The notes beneath the pieces were generated by a model. The model saw only the letters and a list, made by a program, of their open reading frames with translations. It was not told the origin of the DNA and made no database searches. From an uncultured Propionibacteriaceae bacterium (GTDB taxonomy: Bacteria; Actinomycetota; Actinomycetes; Propionibacteriales; Propionibacteriaceae), in NCBI GenBank assembly GCA_936924635.1, contig CAKZHP010000109.1, forward strand, positions 1 to 26,068: a stretch of 26,068 bases of DNA, written 5' to 3'. Below are positions 1-8,305 of this stretch, piece after piece. Made by a program: the position numbers and the translations under genes. The stretch's first letter is position 1, and the number at the start of each line of letters is the position of its first letter.

Positions 1-63
1 ACCGCCGGCGGCGACCGTCCCCGCACCTGGGCCGCGCTGGTCGCCGCCCGGAGCGCCCGGTGA
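1..63 (+). CDS. ruvC: RuvC, C-terminal end only (Holliday junction resolvase)
   Basis: An open frame enters from the left edge, reads 20 codons (ending ALVAARSAR) and stops at TGA 61-63. Its stop overlaps the GTG start of ruvA (bases 60-63 read GTGA), the usual sign of translational coupling. The identification rests almost entirely on position: ruvC directly precedes ruvA-ruvB in actinobacteria. The catalytic core lies outside the window, so the residues themselves say little. Confidence 0.55.
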   Translation, partial: TAGGDRPRTWAALVAARSAR

Positions 64-659
64 TCGCCTCCGTCAGCGGCACGGTCTCGGCTGTCGGCGC
101 CACCTGGGCCGTGATCACCGTGGGCGGTGTGGGGCTGCGGGTGCAGTGCACGCCCGGCACCTCGGCCACGCTGCGCACGGGCTCGCCCGCGACGCTGTCG
201 ACCTCGTTGGTGGTGCGGGAGGAGTCGCTCACCTTGTACGGGTTCGCCGACGACGCCGAGCGGGAGACGTTCGAGCTGGTGCAGACGGCGACCGGGGTTG
301 GGCCGAAGCTGGCCCAGGCCATCGTCTCGGTGCTCACCCCCGACGAGCTGCGCCACGCCATCGCCACCGAGAACCTGGTCACGCTGTGCACGGTGCCCGG
401 CGTCGGCAAGCGCGGCGCGCAGCGGCTGGTCATCGAGCTGAAGGACAAGGTCGGCGGTCTTGCGGCCGCCACCGGTCAGCCAGCGCCGACGACGGCGCCC
501 GAGTGGCGCGAGCAGGTGCGCCTCGGCCTGGAGGGTCTCGGGTGGTCCACGCGTGACGCGGAGGCCGCCTGCGAGAAGGTGCAGCCGCTGGCCGACGAGG
601 ACCCCAGCCTGGGCGTCGGTGAGCTGATGCGCGCTGCTCTGCGCTCGCTCGCCAAGTAG
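60..659 (+). CDS. ruvA: RuvA, Holliday junction branch-migration DNA-binding subunit
   Basis: RuvA binds four-way DNA junctions as a tetramer and loads the RuvB motor for branch migration in recombinational repair. The 199-residue product has the family length. The N-terminal third is the OB-fold domain, opening MIASVSGTV and containing VVREESLTLYGF. Two helix-hairpin-helix motifs follow in the middle, ATGVGPKLAQAIV and VPGVGKRGAQRLVIELKDK. The C-terminal ~50 residues form the mobile RuvB-contacting domain, after a variable linker rich in Ala, Pro and Thr. The start is GTG at 60, overlapping the ruvC stop, with GGAG just upstream. ruvB begins two bases after the TAG stop, so the two are surely co-translated. 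Confidence 0.96.
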   Translation: MIASVSGTVSAVGATWAVITVGGVGLRVQCTPGTSATLRTGSPATLSTSLVVREESLTLYGFADDAERETFELVQTATGVGPKLAQAIVSVLTPDELRHAIATENLVTLCTVPGVGKRGAQRLVIELKDKVGGLAAATGQPAPTTAPEWREQVRLGLEGLGWSTRDAEAACEKVQPLADEDPSLGVGELMRAALRSLAK

Positions 660-660
660 G

Positions 661-1707
661 TTGTCGCCCGTGCCAGAGCCCCACGAGCCGTCCCCGGTCG
701 ACCCTCACGCGACCGTCGACGAGCGCACCGTCGAGGCGGCGCTCCGCCCCGCCGCGCTCGACGACTTCGAGGGCCAGCCCCGGGTCGCCGACCAGCTCGG
801 TCTGGTGCTGCAGGCCGCCCGGCACCGGGGGACCGTGCCCGACCACGTGCTGCTGTCGGGCCCGCCCGGGCTGGGCAAGACCACGCTGGCCATGATCATC
901 GCCCACGAGCTGGGGTCGCCGTTGCGGATTTCCTCGGGCCCCGCGATCCAGCACGCGGGCGACCTGGCGGCGATCCTGTCGGGCCTGTCGGAGGGGGAGG
1001 TGTTCTTCCTCGACGAGATCCACCGCATGTCCCGACCGGCCGAGGAGATGCTCTACCTCGCCATGGAGGACTTCCGGGTCGACGTGGTGGTCGGCAAGGG
1101 CCCCGGCGCCACGGCCATCCCGCTGGAGATCCCGCCCTTCACCCTGGTCGGGGCCACCACCCGCGCCGGGCTGCTGCCAGGTCCGCTCCGAGACCGGTTC
1201 GGCTTCACCGCGCAGCTGGAGTTCTACGACGCCACCGCCCTGGAGCACATCGTCACCCGCTCCGCGTCCGTGCTGGGGGTGCAGCTGCGCCCCGGGGCCG
1301 CCGCCATCATCGCGTCCCGCTCCCGCGGCACGCCCCGCATCGCCAACCGCCTGCTGCGGCGCGTGCGCGACGTCGCCCAGGTCCGGGCCGACGGCGTGGT
1401 CACCGAGGCACTGACGCGAGAGGCGCTCAGCCTGTACGAGGTCGACGAGCTCGGCCTCGACCGCCTCGACCGCGCCGTGCTCGACGCCATCTGCCGCAAG
1501 TTCGGCGGCGGCCCCGTCGGGCTCAGCACCCTGGCCATCGCGGTGGGGGAGGAGACCGAGACCGTCGAGGAGGTGGCCGAGCCGTTCCTCGTGCGCCAGG
1601 GGTTCCTGATGCGTACGCCCCGGGGCCGGGTGGCCACCGCAGGGGCGTACCGGCACCTGGGCCTCGCCGTGCCGGCCCAGCTGGGCTCGGACCCGGGCCT
1701 GTTCTGA
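661..1707 (+). CDS. ruvB: RuvB, Holliday junction branch-migration ATPase
   Basis: RuvB is the AAA+ motor that drives branch migration with RuvA. The 348-residue protein has Walker A GPPGLGKTT at residues 67-75, Walker B VFFLDEIH at 114-121, sensor-1 region LVGATTRAGLL, and the arginine-finger region GPLRDRFGF. The C-terminal winged-helix domain holds FGGGPVGLSTLAIAVGEE and ends around QGFLMRTPRGR. The chosen start is TTG at 661, immediately after the ruvA stop; an in-frame GTG at 670 is an alternative that would shorten the product by three residues. The gene closes the ruvCAB operon. A gap of about 100 bases separates it from yajC. Confidence 0.97.
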   Translation: MSPVPEPHEPSPVDPHATVDERTVEAALRPAALDDFEGQPRVADQLGLVLQAARHRGTVPDHVLLSGPPGLGKTTLAMIIAHELGSPLRISSGPAIQHAGDLAAILSGLSEGEVFFLDEIHRMSRPAEEMLYLAMEDFRVDVVVGKGPGATAIPLEIPPFTLVGATTRAGLLPGPLRDRFGFTAQLEFYDATALEHIVTRSASVLGVQLRPGAAAIIASRSRGTPRIANRLLRRVRDVAQVRADGVVTEALTREALSLYEVDELGLDRLDRAVLDAICRKFGGGPVGLSTLAIAVGEETETVEEVAEPFLVRQGFLMRTPRGRVATAGAYRHLGLAVPAQLGSDPGLF

Positions 1708-1734
1708 CGCTCGGCACGCCGGGCGAGGGATTCG

Positions 1735-1760
1735 GGCCCCACGGGGCCTCCCGCTACTCT
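1735..1760 (+). promoter_or_regulatory. Possible yajC-secDF promoter with a small hairpin
   Basis: The ruvB-yajC gap holds a short GC hairpin (GGCCC 1735-1739 with GGGCC 1744-1748). It is followed by TACTCT at 1755-1760, which fits the actinobacterial -10 pattern TAnnnT. No convincing -35 box is visible at the right spacing. The hairpin could equally be a weak terminator for ruvCAB. This is a weak call based on motif and position only. Confidence 0.28.
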
Positions 1761-1809
1761 GTACCGGGCTCGCGCGTCCCGCGAGCCCAACTCCGATGTC
1801 GAGGACAGC

Positions 1810-2292
1810 ATGGACCTGATGACTTTGGCCCTCATGGGCGCCGTGTTCGTGGGCGCCTACTTCCTGATGATCCGGCCGCAGCAGAAGCGGCTGCGCGAGC
1901 AGCAGGAGCAGGCGGCGAAGATCGCCGAGGGCGAGCGGGTCATGCTGACCAGCGGGGTCTTCGGCACCGTCCGGCACCTGGGCACCAAGCAGGCCGTGAT
2001 CGAGGTCTCGCCCGGCGTCGAGCTCACGGTGGTGCGGCAGGCGATCGTGCGCATCGTGCCGGCCGAGGAGGAGGAGTTCGAGTACGCCGACTCCGAGACC
2101 ACCGTCGAGGCCGGGCCCGTGGCGCCGGCCGCGACGATCGGCTCCTCGCCCGCGCTGGGCGGCATCGACGACGAGCCGCTGCCGACCCCGCCGGCGGCCG
2201 GCTCCGTGGCGTCCCCCGTGGCTGACCAGCCGCTGCGCGATCGCGGCCTGCACACCGGTGGCCCGGCGCGGCCCGACGTCGAGAAGCAGTAG
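1810..2292 (+). CDS. yajC: YajC, auxiliary subunit of the Sec translocon
   Basis: YajC is a small single-span membrane protein that associates with SecDF and SecYEG during protein export. The 160-residue product shows the family pattern: a transmembrane helix at about residues 3-20, ending FLMIRPQQKR, then a charged coiled stretch (LREQQEQAAKIAEGERVML) and a small beta-rich domain (TSGVFGTVRHLG, VVRQAIVRIV). The C-terminal 60 residues are low-complexity, rich in Ala, Pro, Gly and acidic residues; such tails are common in actinobacterial YajC. The ATG start at 1810 follows GAGGA at 1801-1805. secD begins eight bases after the stop, and the yajC stop codon lies within secD's ribosome-binding site. 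Confidence 0.93.
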   Translation: MDLMTLALMGAVFVGAYFLMIRPQQKRLREQQEQAAKIAEGERVMLTSGVFGTVRHLGTKQAVIEVSPGVELTVVRQAIVRIVPAEEEEFEYADSETTVEAGPVAPAATIGSSPALGGIDDEPLPTPPAAGSVASPVADQPLRDRGLHTGGPARPDVEKQ

Positions 2293-2300
2293 GAGGCACC

Positions 2301-3920
2301 GTGGCTCGAACCTCACGCCAGCGGTCGCACCCCGGCCGCACCCTGCTGGTCTTCTTCGTCGCCCTGGCCGCGCTGGCCGGGCTGATGGCGCTGACCCGGC
2401 AGTGGTACCCAAAGCTCGGTCTCGACCTGCGGGGCGGCACCACGATCACGCTCACGGCGGCCAACACCAGCGGGCAGGGCGCGGTCGACGCGTCCAGCCT
2501 GGAGCTGGCCCGCTCCATCATCCAGCAGCGCGTCGACTCCCTCGGCGTCGGCGAGTCCGAGGTGACGACCTCGGGCGGCAACCAGATCCAGGTGTCGGTG
2601 CCCAACGTGCAGCGCGACGAGCTCGTCGCGCTGGTGGGGCAGACGGCCCGGCTGGAGTTCCGCGCCGTCTACGACGCGTCGCCCACCTCGACCGCTGCGC
2701 AGCCTGACCAGGCCGTTGCCCTGCCCTCCGTGCCGGACCTGGGCTCCCCCCGGCCCACCGCGCCCGCGGGCCCGTTGCCCGAGGGCACCGACGCCCGCAA
2801 GTCGGTGCTGGCCGAGCGGCTCAAGTGGACCCCGTCGCAGGCCGATGCGCAGGACTACGAGGCGTACGAGTGCGGGGACGTGTTCCCGTCGGTCTCCGAC
2901 CAGCCGCTGTTCTCCTGCCTGCGCCCCGACCTCGCCACCAAGGGCAACGAGAAGTACCTCCTGGGCCCGGTGCTGATCGAGGGCAGCCTGCTGAAGGCCG
3001 CGAACGCCGGCGTGCCGCAGAACCAGCTCAACTGGGTCGTCAACCTGGAGTTCAACGACCTCGGCGGGCAGCTGTTCACCGATGCCACCACGTACTTCGC
3101 CACCCAGCGGGCCCCGGCCAACCAGTTCGCTATCGTGCTCGACGGCAAGGTGATCTCCGCCCCGTCCGTGAGCGCCCCGATCTCCGGCGGCAAGGCCGAG
3201 ATCTCCGGCTCCTTCAACCAGAAGTCGGCGACCGACCTGGCCAACGTCCTCAAGTACGGCGCGCTGCCGCTATCGTTCGAGGTGTCCAGCGTCGACAGCG
3301 TGTCCGGCACCCTGGGCGCCGACCAGCTGCGGGCCGGCATCATCGCCGGCCTGGTGGGCCTGGGCCTGGTGCTCGTCTACTCGTTCCTCTACTACCGCGG
3401 GCTCGGCATCGTGGTGCTGCTGTCGCTGGTCGTGGCCTCGGTGATGACCTGGATCCTGATGGTGCTGCTGGGCGCCTCGATGGGGTTCGCGCTCAGCCTG
3501 CCCGGCATCGCCGGCGCGATCGTCGCCATCGGCGTGACGGCCGACTCGTTCATCATCTACTTCGAGCGGATCCGCGACGAGGTGCGCGAGGGCCGCAGCA
3601 TCCGTACGGCCGTCGAGACCGGCTGGCACAAGGCCCGCCGCACCATCGTGGTGGCCGACGCCGTCTCGCTGCTGAGCGCCGTCGTCCTGTTCACGCTCGC
3701 GGTCGGCGGTGTGCGGGGCTTCGCGTTCACCCTGGGGCTCACCACCCTGATCGACCTCGTGATCGTGTTCTTCTTCACGAAGCCACTGATGTCGCTGCTG
3801 GCCCGGACCCGGTTCTTCGGCCAGGGTCGCCCCGGCTCGGGGCTCGATGCGGCGCACATGGGTGTCACCACCGTCCGCCCGGCGCCGGTGCGCCGGACCA
3901 CCCGCACCAAGGAGGCCTGA
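2301..3920 (+). CDS. secD: SecD, protein-export membrane subunit
   Basis: SecD works with SecF to pull exported proteins through SecYEG using the proton gradient. The 539-residue protein has an N-terminal transmembrane helix at about residues 13-31, the signature KLGLDLRGGTTITL, and a large extracytoplasmic P1 domain. That domain includes a Pro/Ala/Thr-rich insertion around residues 125-160. The C-terminal half has five membrane segments from about residue 344. The fourth-segment motif GVTADSFIIYFERIRDEV carries the conserved Asp thought to act in proton movement (Asp519 in E. coli). The GTG start at 2301 is preceded by AGGAGG at 2291-2296, which overlaps the yajC stop. secF follows after three bases, with its GGAGG inside the end of secD. 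Confidence 0.96.
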   Translation: MARTSRQRSHPGRTLLVFFVALAALAGLMALTRQWYPKLGLDLRGGTTITLTAANTSGQGAVDASSLELARSIIQQRVDSLGVGESEVTTSGGNQIQVSVPNVQRDELVALVGQTARLEFRAVYDASPTSTAAQPDQAVALPSVPDLGSPRPTAPAGPLPEGTDARKSVLAERLKWTPSQADAQDYEAYECGDVFPSVSDQPLFSCLRPDLATKGNEKYLLGPVLIEGSLLKAANAGVPQNQLNWVVNLEFNDLGGQLFTDATTYFATQRAPANQFAIVLDGKVISAPSVSAPISGGKAEISGSFNQKSATDLANVLKYGALPLSFEVSSVDSVSGTLGADQLRAGIIAGLVGLGLVLVYSFLYYRGLGIVVLLSLVVASVMTWILMVLLGASMGFALSLPGIAGAIVAIGVTADSFIIYFERIRDEVREGRSIRTAVETGWHKARRTIVVADAVSLLSAVVLFTLAVGGVRGFAFTLGLTTLIDLVIVFFFTKPLMSLLARTRFFGQGRPGSGLDAAHMGVTTVRPAPVRRTTRTKEA

Positions 3921-3923
3921 GCC

Positions 3924-5276
3924 GTGGCGCGCAGCTCGACAACCGGCTCGACCACCACGAAGACCTCGACCGGCAGGTCATCGGTCTCGGGGAAGGGCAA
4001 GCCCGACCTGACGACCAGTGCGGAGGCGGCCCGTACGTCCGGCGCAGGCCGACAGGGGTTCGCTCACCGGCTGTACACCGGCGAGGTCTCGTACGACTTC
4101 GTGGGCAAGCGGCGTCTCTGGTACACGGTGTCGGCGGTCCTGCTGCTGGTCTCCCTGGGCGCGCTGCTGCTGCGCGGCCTGGACCTGGGCATCGAGTTCC
4201 GGGGCGGTTCCGACTTCCAGGCCCCCACCCAGGTGTCGGGCTCGACCGTGGCCGACGTCCGCTCCGCGGTGCAGGGCTCGGGGGTGCCGAACCTCGAGAG
4301 CGCCACCATCACCACCATCGGCGACTCCAAGGTGCGGGTGCAGACCCGGTCGCTGGAGGTGGGGGAGCAGGCGAAGGTGCGCCAGGCGATCGCCCGGGCC
4401 ACCGGCAGCTCCGAGGACAAGGTCGCCTACCAGCTCATCGGTGCCTCCTGGGGCAAGCAGATCACGCAGAAGGCCGCCATCGCCCTGGTCGTGTTCCTGG
4501 TGCTGGTGGGGGTGCTGATCTGGCTGTACTTCCGTGACGCCAAGATGTCGATCGCGGCTCTGGTCGCGCTCGCGCACGACCTGGTGATCACCGTCGGCAT
4601 CTACGCGTTGGTCGGTTTCACCGTGACCCCGACCACCGTGATCGGCATCCTGACGATCCTCGGCTACTCCCTGTACGACACCGTCGTGGTGTTCGACAAG
4701 GTGCGCGAGAACGTCGCCGACATGGAGGCGCAGCGGATCACCTATTCCGACGCCGCCAACGCCGCCGTGAACCAGGTGCTGGTGAGATCCCTGAACACCA
4801 CCGTGATCGGCGTGCTGCCGGTGGCCGCGCTGCTGTTCGCTGGCACCGTGGTGCTGGGGTCCGGCCCGCTGGAGGACCTGGGTCTCGCCCTGTTCGTGGG
4901 CATGATCGCCGGCGCGTACTCCTCGATCTTCATCGCCACGCCGCTGCTGGCGCAGATGCGGGAGCGGGAGCCCGGCATGGCCGCGCACCGGGAGCGGCTC
5001 GCGCGCCGGCGCACCAACGAGGAGCGCAAGACGACCGCCACCGCGCTGGTCGACGTGCCGGTCACCGGTCGCGCCACGACGCCGGTGTCGCGCACCGTGA
5101 ACGCGGTGCCCAGCGTCTCCGACGACCCGGACCCCGTGCCCGACGAGGCCGAGGCGAAGACGACCCCGGCCGCCGGCACCGCGCGCCCTCCGCAGAAGAG
5201 CGGCGGGTCGACGGCCCCGCGGCAGGGCAAGCAGCGCCCGAGCCAGTCCAGCCGGGCCAGCCGCAAGAAGCGATGA
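3924..5276 (+). CDS. secF: SecF, protein-export membrane subunit
   Basis: SecF is the partner of SecD in the Sec export motor. The 450-residue protein has a first membrane helix near residues 65-83 followed by LDLGIEFRGGSDF, a periplasmic-type P4 domain, and five C-terminal helices. Motif GYSLYDTVVVFDKVRENV contains the conserved Asp, and NQVLVRSLNTT carries the Arg equivalent to E. coli Arg247. It is longer than E. coli SecF (323 residues) because of a Ser/Thr/Lys-rich N-terminal leader of about 50 residues and a C-terminal tail of about 120 residues, rich in Ala, Pro, Asp and Lys and ending in a basic run. Such tails occur in actinobacteria and are probably disordered. The GTG start at 3924 uses GGAGG at 3911-3915. 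Confidence 0.96.
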   Translation: MARSSTTGSTTTKTSTGRSSVSGKGKPDLTTSAEAARTSGAGRQGFAHRLYTGEVSYDFVGKRRLWYTVSAVLLLVSLGALLLRGLDLGIEFRGGSDFQAPTQVSGSTVADVRSAVQGSGVPNLESATITTIGDSKVRVQTRSLEVGEQAKVRQAIARATGSSEDKVAYQLIGASWGKQITQKAAIALVVFLVLVGVLIWLYFRDAKMSIAALVALAHDLVITVGIYALVGFTVTPTTVIGILTILGYSLYDTVVVFDKVRENVADMEAQRITYSDAANAAVNQVLVRSLNTTVIGVLPVAALLFAGTVVLGSGPLEDLGLALFVGMIAGAYSSIFIATPLLAQMREREPGMAAHRERLARRRTNEERKTTATALVDVPVTGRATTPVSRTVNAVPSVSDDPDPVPDEAEAKTTPAAGTARPPQKSGGSTAPRQGKQRPSQSSRASRKKR

Positions 5277-5281
5277 AGGAG
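5276..5281 (+). promoter_or_regulatory. Ribosome-binding site that fixes the apt start
   Basis: AAGGAG at 5276-5281 lies six bases before ATG 5288. An upstream in-frame ATG at 5273 overlaps the secF stop (ATGA) but would place this sequence inside the coding region and has no Shine-Dalgarno of its own. The downstream ATG is therefore preferred. Confidence 0.6.
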
Positions 5282-5287
5282 ACGGGC

Positions 5288-5830
5288 ATGCAGGGCGCAG
5301 ACGCACGGGTGGACCTGGTCAGCTCGCTGATCGTCGACGTCCCCGACTACCCCAAGCCGGGCGTGGTCTACAAGGACATCACGCCGCTGCTGGGTGACCA
5401 TCACGGCTACCAGACCGCCGTCGACCTGCTCTGCGAGCAGGCCCCCGAGGGCCTCGACGTGATCGTGGGCATGGAGGCGCGGGGGTTCGTGTTCGCCGGT
5501 CCGGTGGCGCTGGCGATGGGCTGCGGGTTCGTGCCGGTACGCAAGCCGGGCAAGCTGCCCCGCGACGTGTTCTCGGAGTCGTTCGCGCTCGAGTACGGGC
5601 AGGACACGCTGACCGTGCACCAGGACGCCATCAAGCCCCACGCCCGGGTCATGATCATCGACGACGTGCTGGCCACCGGTGGCACCGTCGGCGCCACCGC
5701 CAAGCTCATGGAGCAGCTGGGTGCCGACCTGGTCCACGTCGCCGTCGTGATGGAGCTCGGGTTCCTCGGCGGCCGAGCGCACCTGGAGGCGCTGGGGCTC
5801 AGCTCGGTCAACGCGCTCATCACTGTCTGA
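5288..5830 (+). CDS. apt: Adenine phosphoribosyltransferase
   Basis: Apt converts adenine plus PRPP into AMP and diphosphate, a purine-salvage step in the cytoplasm. The 180-residue product has the family length. The PRPP-binding loop VMIIDDVLATGGT lies at residues 121-133, with the two acidic residues followed by the TGGT turn. DYPKPGVVYKDITPLL at residues 20-35 and GMEARGFVFAGPVAL are diagnostic of Apt. The ATG at 5288 is chosen because AAGGAG sits six bases upstream; a start at 5273 would add five residues (MKETG). It lies between secF and rel, the standard actinobacterial order, which places purine salvage next to the gene controlling (p)ppGpp. Confidence 0.95.
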   Translation: MQGADARVDLVSSLIVDVPDYPKPGVVYKDITPLLGDHHGYQTAVDLLCEQAPEGLDVIVGMEARGFVFAGPVALAMGCGFVPVRKPGKLPRDVFSESFALEYGQDTLTVHQDAIKPHARVMIIDDVLATGGTVGATAKLMEQLGADLVHVAVVMELGFLGGRAHLEALGLSSVNALITV

Positions 5831-5838
5831 GGGGCCTC

Positions 5839-5844
5839 TAGACT
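5839..5844 (+). promoter_or_regulatory. Possible -10 element for rel
   Basis: TAGACT lies nine bases after the apt stop and fits TAnnnT. It would give a leader of about 20 bases ending in the strong GGAGGTG Shine-Dalgarno at 5857-5863. No clear -35 box is visible, so rel may be only partly independent of the upstream operon. Confidence 0.3.
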
Positions 5845-5868
5845 GTCCCTCCAACCGGAGGTGAACAG

Positions 5869-8172
5869 GTGACCGACCAGCAGACGCAGACGACCCCTGC
5901 TGCCGGCTCGCCCGCGTCGCCTGCCCGGAGCAACGCCGAGACCCGCCTCGGCATGCGGCAGCGCATCGGCCGCTGGATGTCGCCGAAGACGTCGCAGTCC
6001 GCGGTGCTGGAGCCGCTGTTCAACGTCGTCCGCACCAATCACCCCAAGGCCGACCTGGCGCTGCTGGAGCGCGCCTACCGGACCGCCGAGCTGCACCACG
6101 AGGGGCAGACCCGCAAGTCCGGCGAGGCGTACATCACGCATCCGCTGGCCGTCACCACCATCCTCGCCGAGCTCGGCATGACCGAGCCCACGCTGTGCGC
6201 CGCCCTGCTGCACGACACGGTGGAGGACACCCCCTACACCATGGAGCAGCTCACCCGTGACTTCGGGCCCGAGGTGGCGGCGATGGTCGACGGGGTGACG
6301 AAGCTCGACAAGGTGGTGTTCGGCGAGAACGCGCAGGCGGAGTCGCTGCGCAAGATGGTGGTCGCGATGAGCCGCGACATCCGGGTGCTGGTCATCAAGC
6401 TCGCCGACCGGCTGCACAACATGCGTACGCTCGGTGCGCTGCGGCCCGACAAGCAGAACCGGATCGCCAAGGAGACGCTGGAGATCTACGCGCCCCTGGC
6501 GCACCGGCTGGGCATGAACACCATCAAGTGGGAGCTGGAGGACCTGGCGTTCTCGACGATGCACCCCAAGGTGTACGACGAGATCGTGCACCTGGTGGCG
6601 CAGAACCAGCCGCGCCGGGAGCGCTACCTGCAGGAGGTCATCGACCAGGTGAACGCCGACCTGGCGGCGTCGAAGATCTCGGCCCGGGTGTTCGGGCGGC
6701 CGAAGCACTACTACTCGATCTACCAGAAGATGGTGGTCCGCGGGCGCGACTTCTCCGAGATCTACGACCTGCTGGGGCTGCGGGTGATCGTCGACAGCAA
6801 GGAGGCCTGCTACTCGGTGATGGGCGTCGTGCACCGGCGCTGGAACCCGGTGGCCGGGCGGATCAAGGACTACATCGCGATCCCGAAGTTCAACATGTAC
6901 CAGTCGCTGCACACCACGGTGATGGGGCCTGAGGGGCGCCCGATCGAGTTCCAGATCCGCTCCCAGGAGATGAACCGCCGGGCCGAGTACGGCGTCGCGG
7001 CCCACTGGAAGTACAAGGAGGACCCGAACGCCACCACCGGCAAGGTGCGCAGCGACGGGCAGGACCTGTCGTGGGTGCACGAGCTGAGTCGGTGGCAGAA
7101 GGAGACCGCCGACCCGGAGGAGTTCCTCGACTCGCTGCTGTTCGACCTGCGCTCCAGCGAGGTCTTCGTGTTCACGCCGAAGGGCGACATCCAGGCCCTG
7201 CCGGAGGGCGCGACCCCGGTCGACTTCGCGTACGCCGTGCACACCCAGGTCGGTCACCGCTGCGTGGGTGCGCGCGTCAACGGCAAGCTGGTGAGCCTCG
7301 ACACGAAGCTGTCGCAGGGCGACACCGTCGAGGTGATGACCTCGAGGTCGGAGGGCGCCGGCCCGTCGCGCGACTGGCTCGAGTTCGTCACCAGCCCCCG
7401 GGCCCGGCAGAAGATCCGCCACCACTTCACCCGGGAGCGCCGCGAGGAGTCGATCGAGCACGGCAAGCAGGCGCTGGCCCGGCAGCTGAAGCGGGCCGGG
7501 ATGCCGATGCAGCGGCTGCTCACCACCGAGACCCTGATGGCCGTCGCCACCGACCTGCGGCAGCCCGACATCCCCAGCCTGTACGCCGCCATCGGCGAGA
7601 ACCAGGTCGGCGCGCAGGCCGTCGTCGACCGGCTCATCGCCACCCAGGGCACCGAGGAGGACGCGGCAGACGAGACCTTCGAGGACCTGCCCGTCCACCA
7701 GGCCCGCCGCGCTCCGTCGCCGGGGGACACCGGAGTGCAGGTGCACGGCGACTCCAGCCTCTGGGTCAAGCTGGCCCGCTGCTGCACCCCGGTGCCGGGC
7801 GACGAGATCCTGGGCTTCGTGACCCGCGGTCAGGGGGTCTCGGTGCACCGCAAGGACTGCACCAACGTCGACAGCCTGCTGCAGTCGCCCGAGCGCATCA
7901 TCGACGTCTCCTGGTCGGGTCAGGCGGGCACGGCGTTCCTGGTCGCCCTGTATGTCGAGGGTCTCGACCGCACCGGCATCCTCGCCGAGCTGACCGCGAC
8001 CCTGGCCGAGGAGAAGGTCGGCATCCTCTCGGCCACCATGCAGACCGGCAAGGACCGGGTCTTCCGCGGCACCATCACCTTCGAGACCGCCGAGGCGTCG
8101 CACCTGGAGCACATCATGAACCGGCTGCACCGGCTGCCGGGGGTGTACGAGGTCAGGCGCGTCCGGGCCTGA
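5869..8172 (+). CDS. relA: Bifunctional (p)ppGpp synthetase/hydrolase Rel
   Basis: Rel makes and degrades the alarmone (p)ppGpp in the stringent response. The 767-residue protein has the full long-RSH layout. The HD hydrolase domain carries HDTVED at residues 115-120, intact, so hydrolase activity is expected. The synthetase domain starts near residue 265 (VFGRPKHYYSIYQKM, EIYDLLGLRVIV, MYQSLHTTVMG). It contains RIKD at residues 331-334, the basic RxKD form typical of bifunctional Rel rather than the acidic ExDD of monofunctional RelA. A TGS domain begins near residue 431 (VFVFTPKGDIQALPEGATPV), followed by the helical and zinc-finger-like region (KLARCCTPVPGDEI) and a C-terminal ACT domain from about residue 685. 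The GTG start follows GGAGGTG with five bases between. Confidence 0.97.
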   Translation: MTDQQTQTTPAAGSPASPARSNAETRLGMRQRIGRWMSPKTSQSAVLEPLFNVVRTNHPKADLALLERAYRTAELHHEGQTRKSGEAYITHPLAVTTILAELGMTEPTLCAALLHDTVEDTPYTMEQLTRDFGPEVAAMVDGVTKLDKVVFGENAQAESLRKMVVAMSRDIRVLVIKLADRLHNMRTLGALRPDKQNRIAKETLEIYAPLAHRLGMNTIKWELEDLAFSTMHPKVYDEIVHLVAQNQPRRERYLQEVIDQVNADLAASKISARVFGRPKHYYSIYQKMVVRGRDFSEIYDLLGLRVIVDSKEACYSVMGVVHRRWNPVAGRIKDYIAIPKFNMYQSLHTTVMGPEGRPIEFQIRSQEMNRRAEYGVAAHWKYKEDPNATTGKVRSDGQDLSWVHELSRWQKETADPEEFLDSLLFDLRSSEVFVFTPKGDIQALPEGATPVDFAYAVHTQVGHRCVGARVNGKLVSLDTKLSQGDTVEVMTSRSEGAGPSRDWLEFVTSPRARQKIRHHFTRERREESIEHGKQALARQLKRAGMPMQRLLTTETLMAVATDLRQPDIPSLYAAIGENQVGAQAVVDRLIATQGTEEDAADETFEDLPVHQARRAPSPGDTGVQVHGDSSLWVKLARCCTPVPGDEILGFVTRGQGVSVHRKDCTNVDSLLQSPERIIDVSWSGQAGTAFLVALYVEGLDRTGILAELTATLAEEKVGILSATMQTGKDRVFRGTITFETAEASHLEHIMNRLHRLPGVYEVRRVRA

Positions 8173-8204
8173 TCCCCGTCAGCGGCCCGGCCGACGACCG
8201 GGGG

Positions 8205-8257
8205 CGAGCCGGCCCCACCACCGGCCGGCCCGGCTCGCGACCGAGCAGACGCTCTGC
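8205..8257. terminator. Hairpins between convergent rel and DUF349 genes
   Basis: Two stem-loops lie in the 133-base gap between convergent genes. CGAGCCGG at 8205-8212 pairs with CCGGCTCG at 8230-8237, with further self-complementary GGCC in the loop. GCAGA at 8245-8249 pairs with TCTGC at 8253-8257. Neither has a T-run, as is usual in high-GC actinobacteria. The position suits a bidirectional terminator. Confidence 0.45.
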
Positions 8258-8305
8258 CCGAGCGAGAGACCGCCCTCGTCCGGGACAGATCGTGTGCGCG
8301 GTCGC

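Noticed and set aside
430..2412. 660-residue open frame on the minus strand across ruvA, ruvB and yajC
   Set aside because: It lies antisense to well-identified genes, is made of Arg/Gly/Ala/His-rich low-complexity residues and shows no family motif; such frames are expected in high-GC DNA.
5407..8130. 907-residue open frame on the minus strand across apt and rel
   Set aside because: Antisense to apt and rel, rich in Leu, Gly, His, Val and Asp in the manner of a codon-phase shadow, with no recognisable domain.
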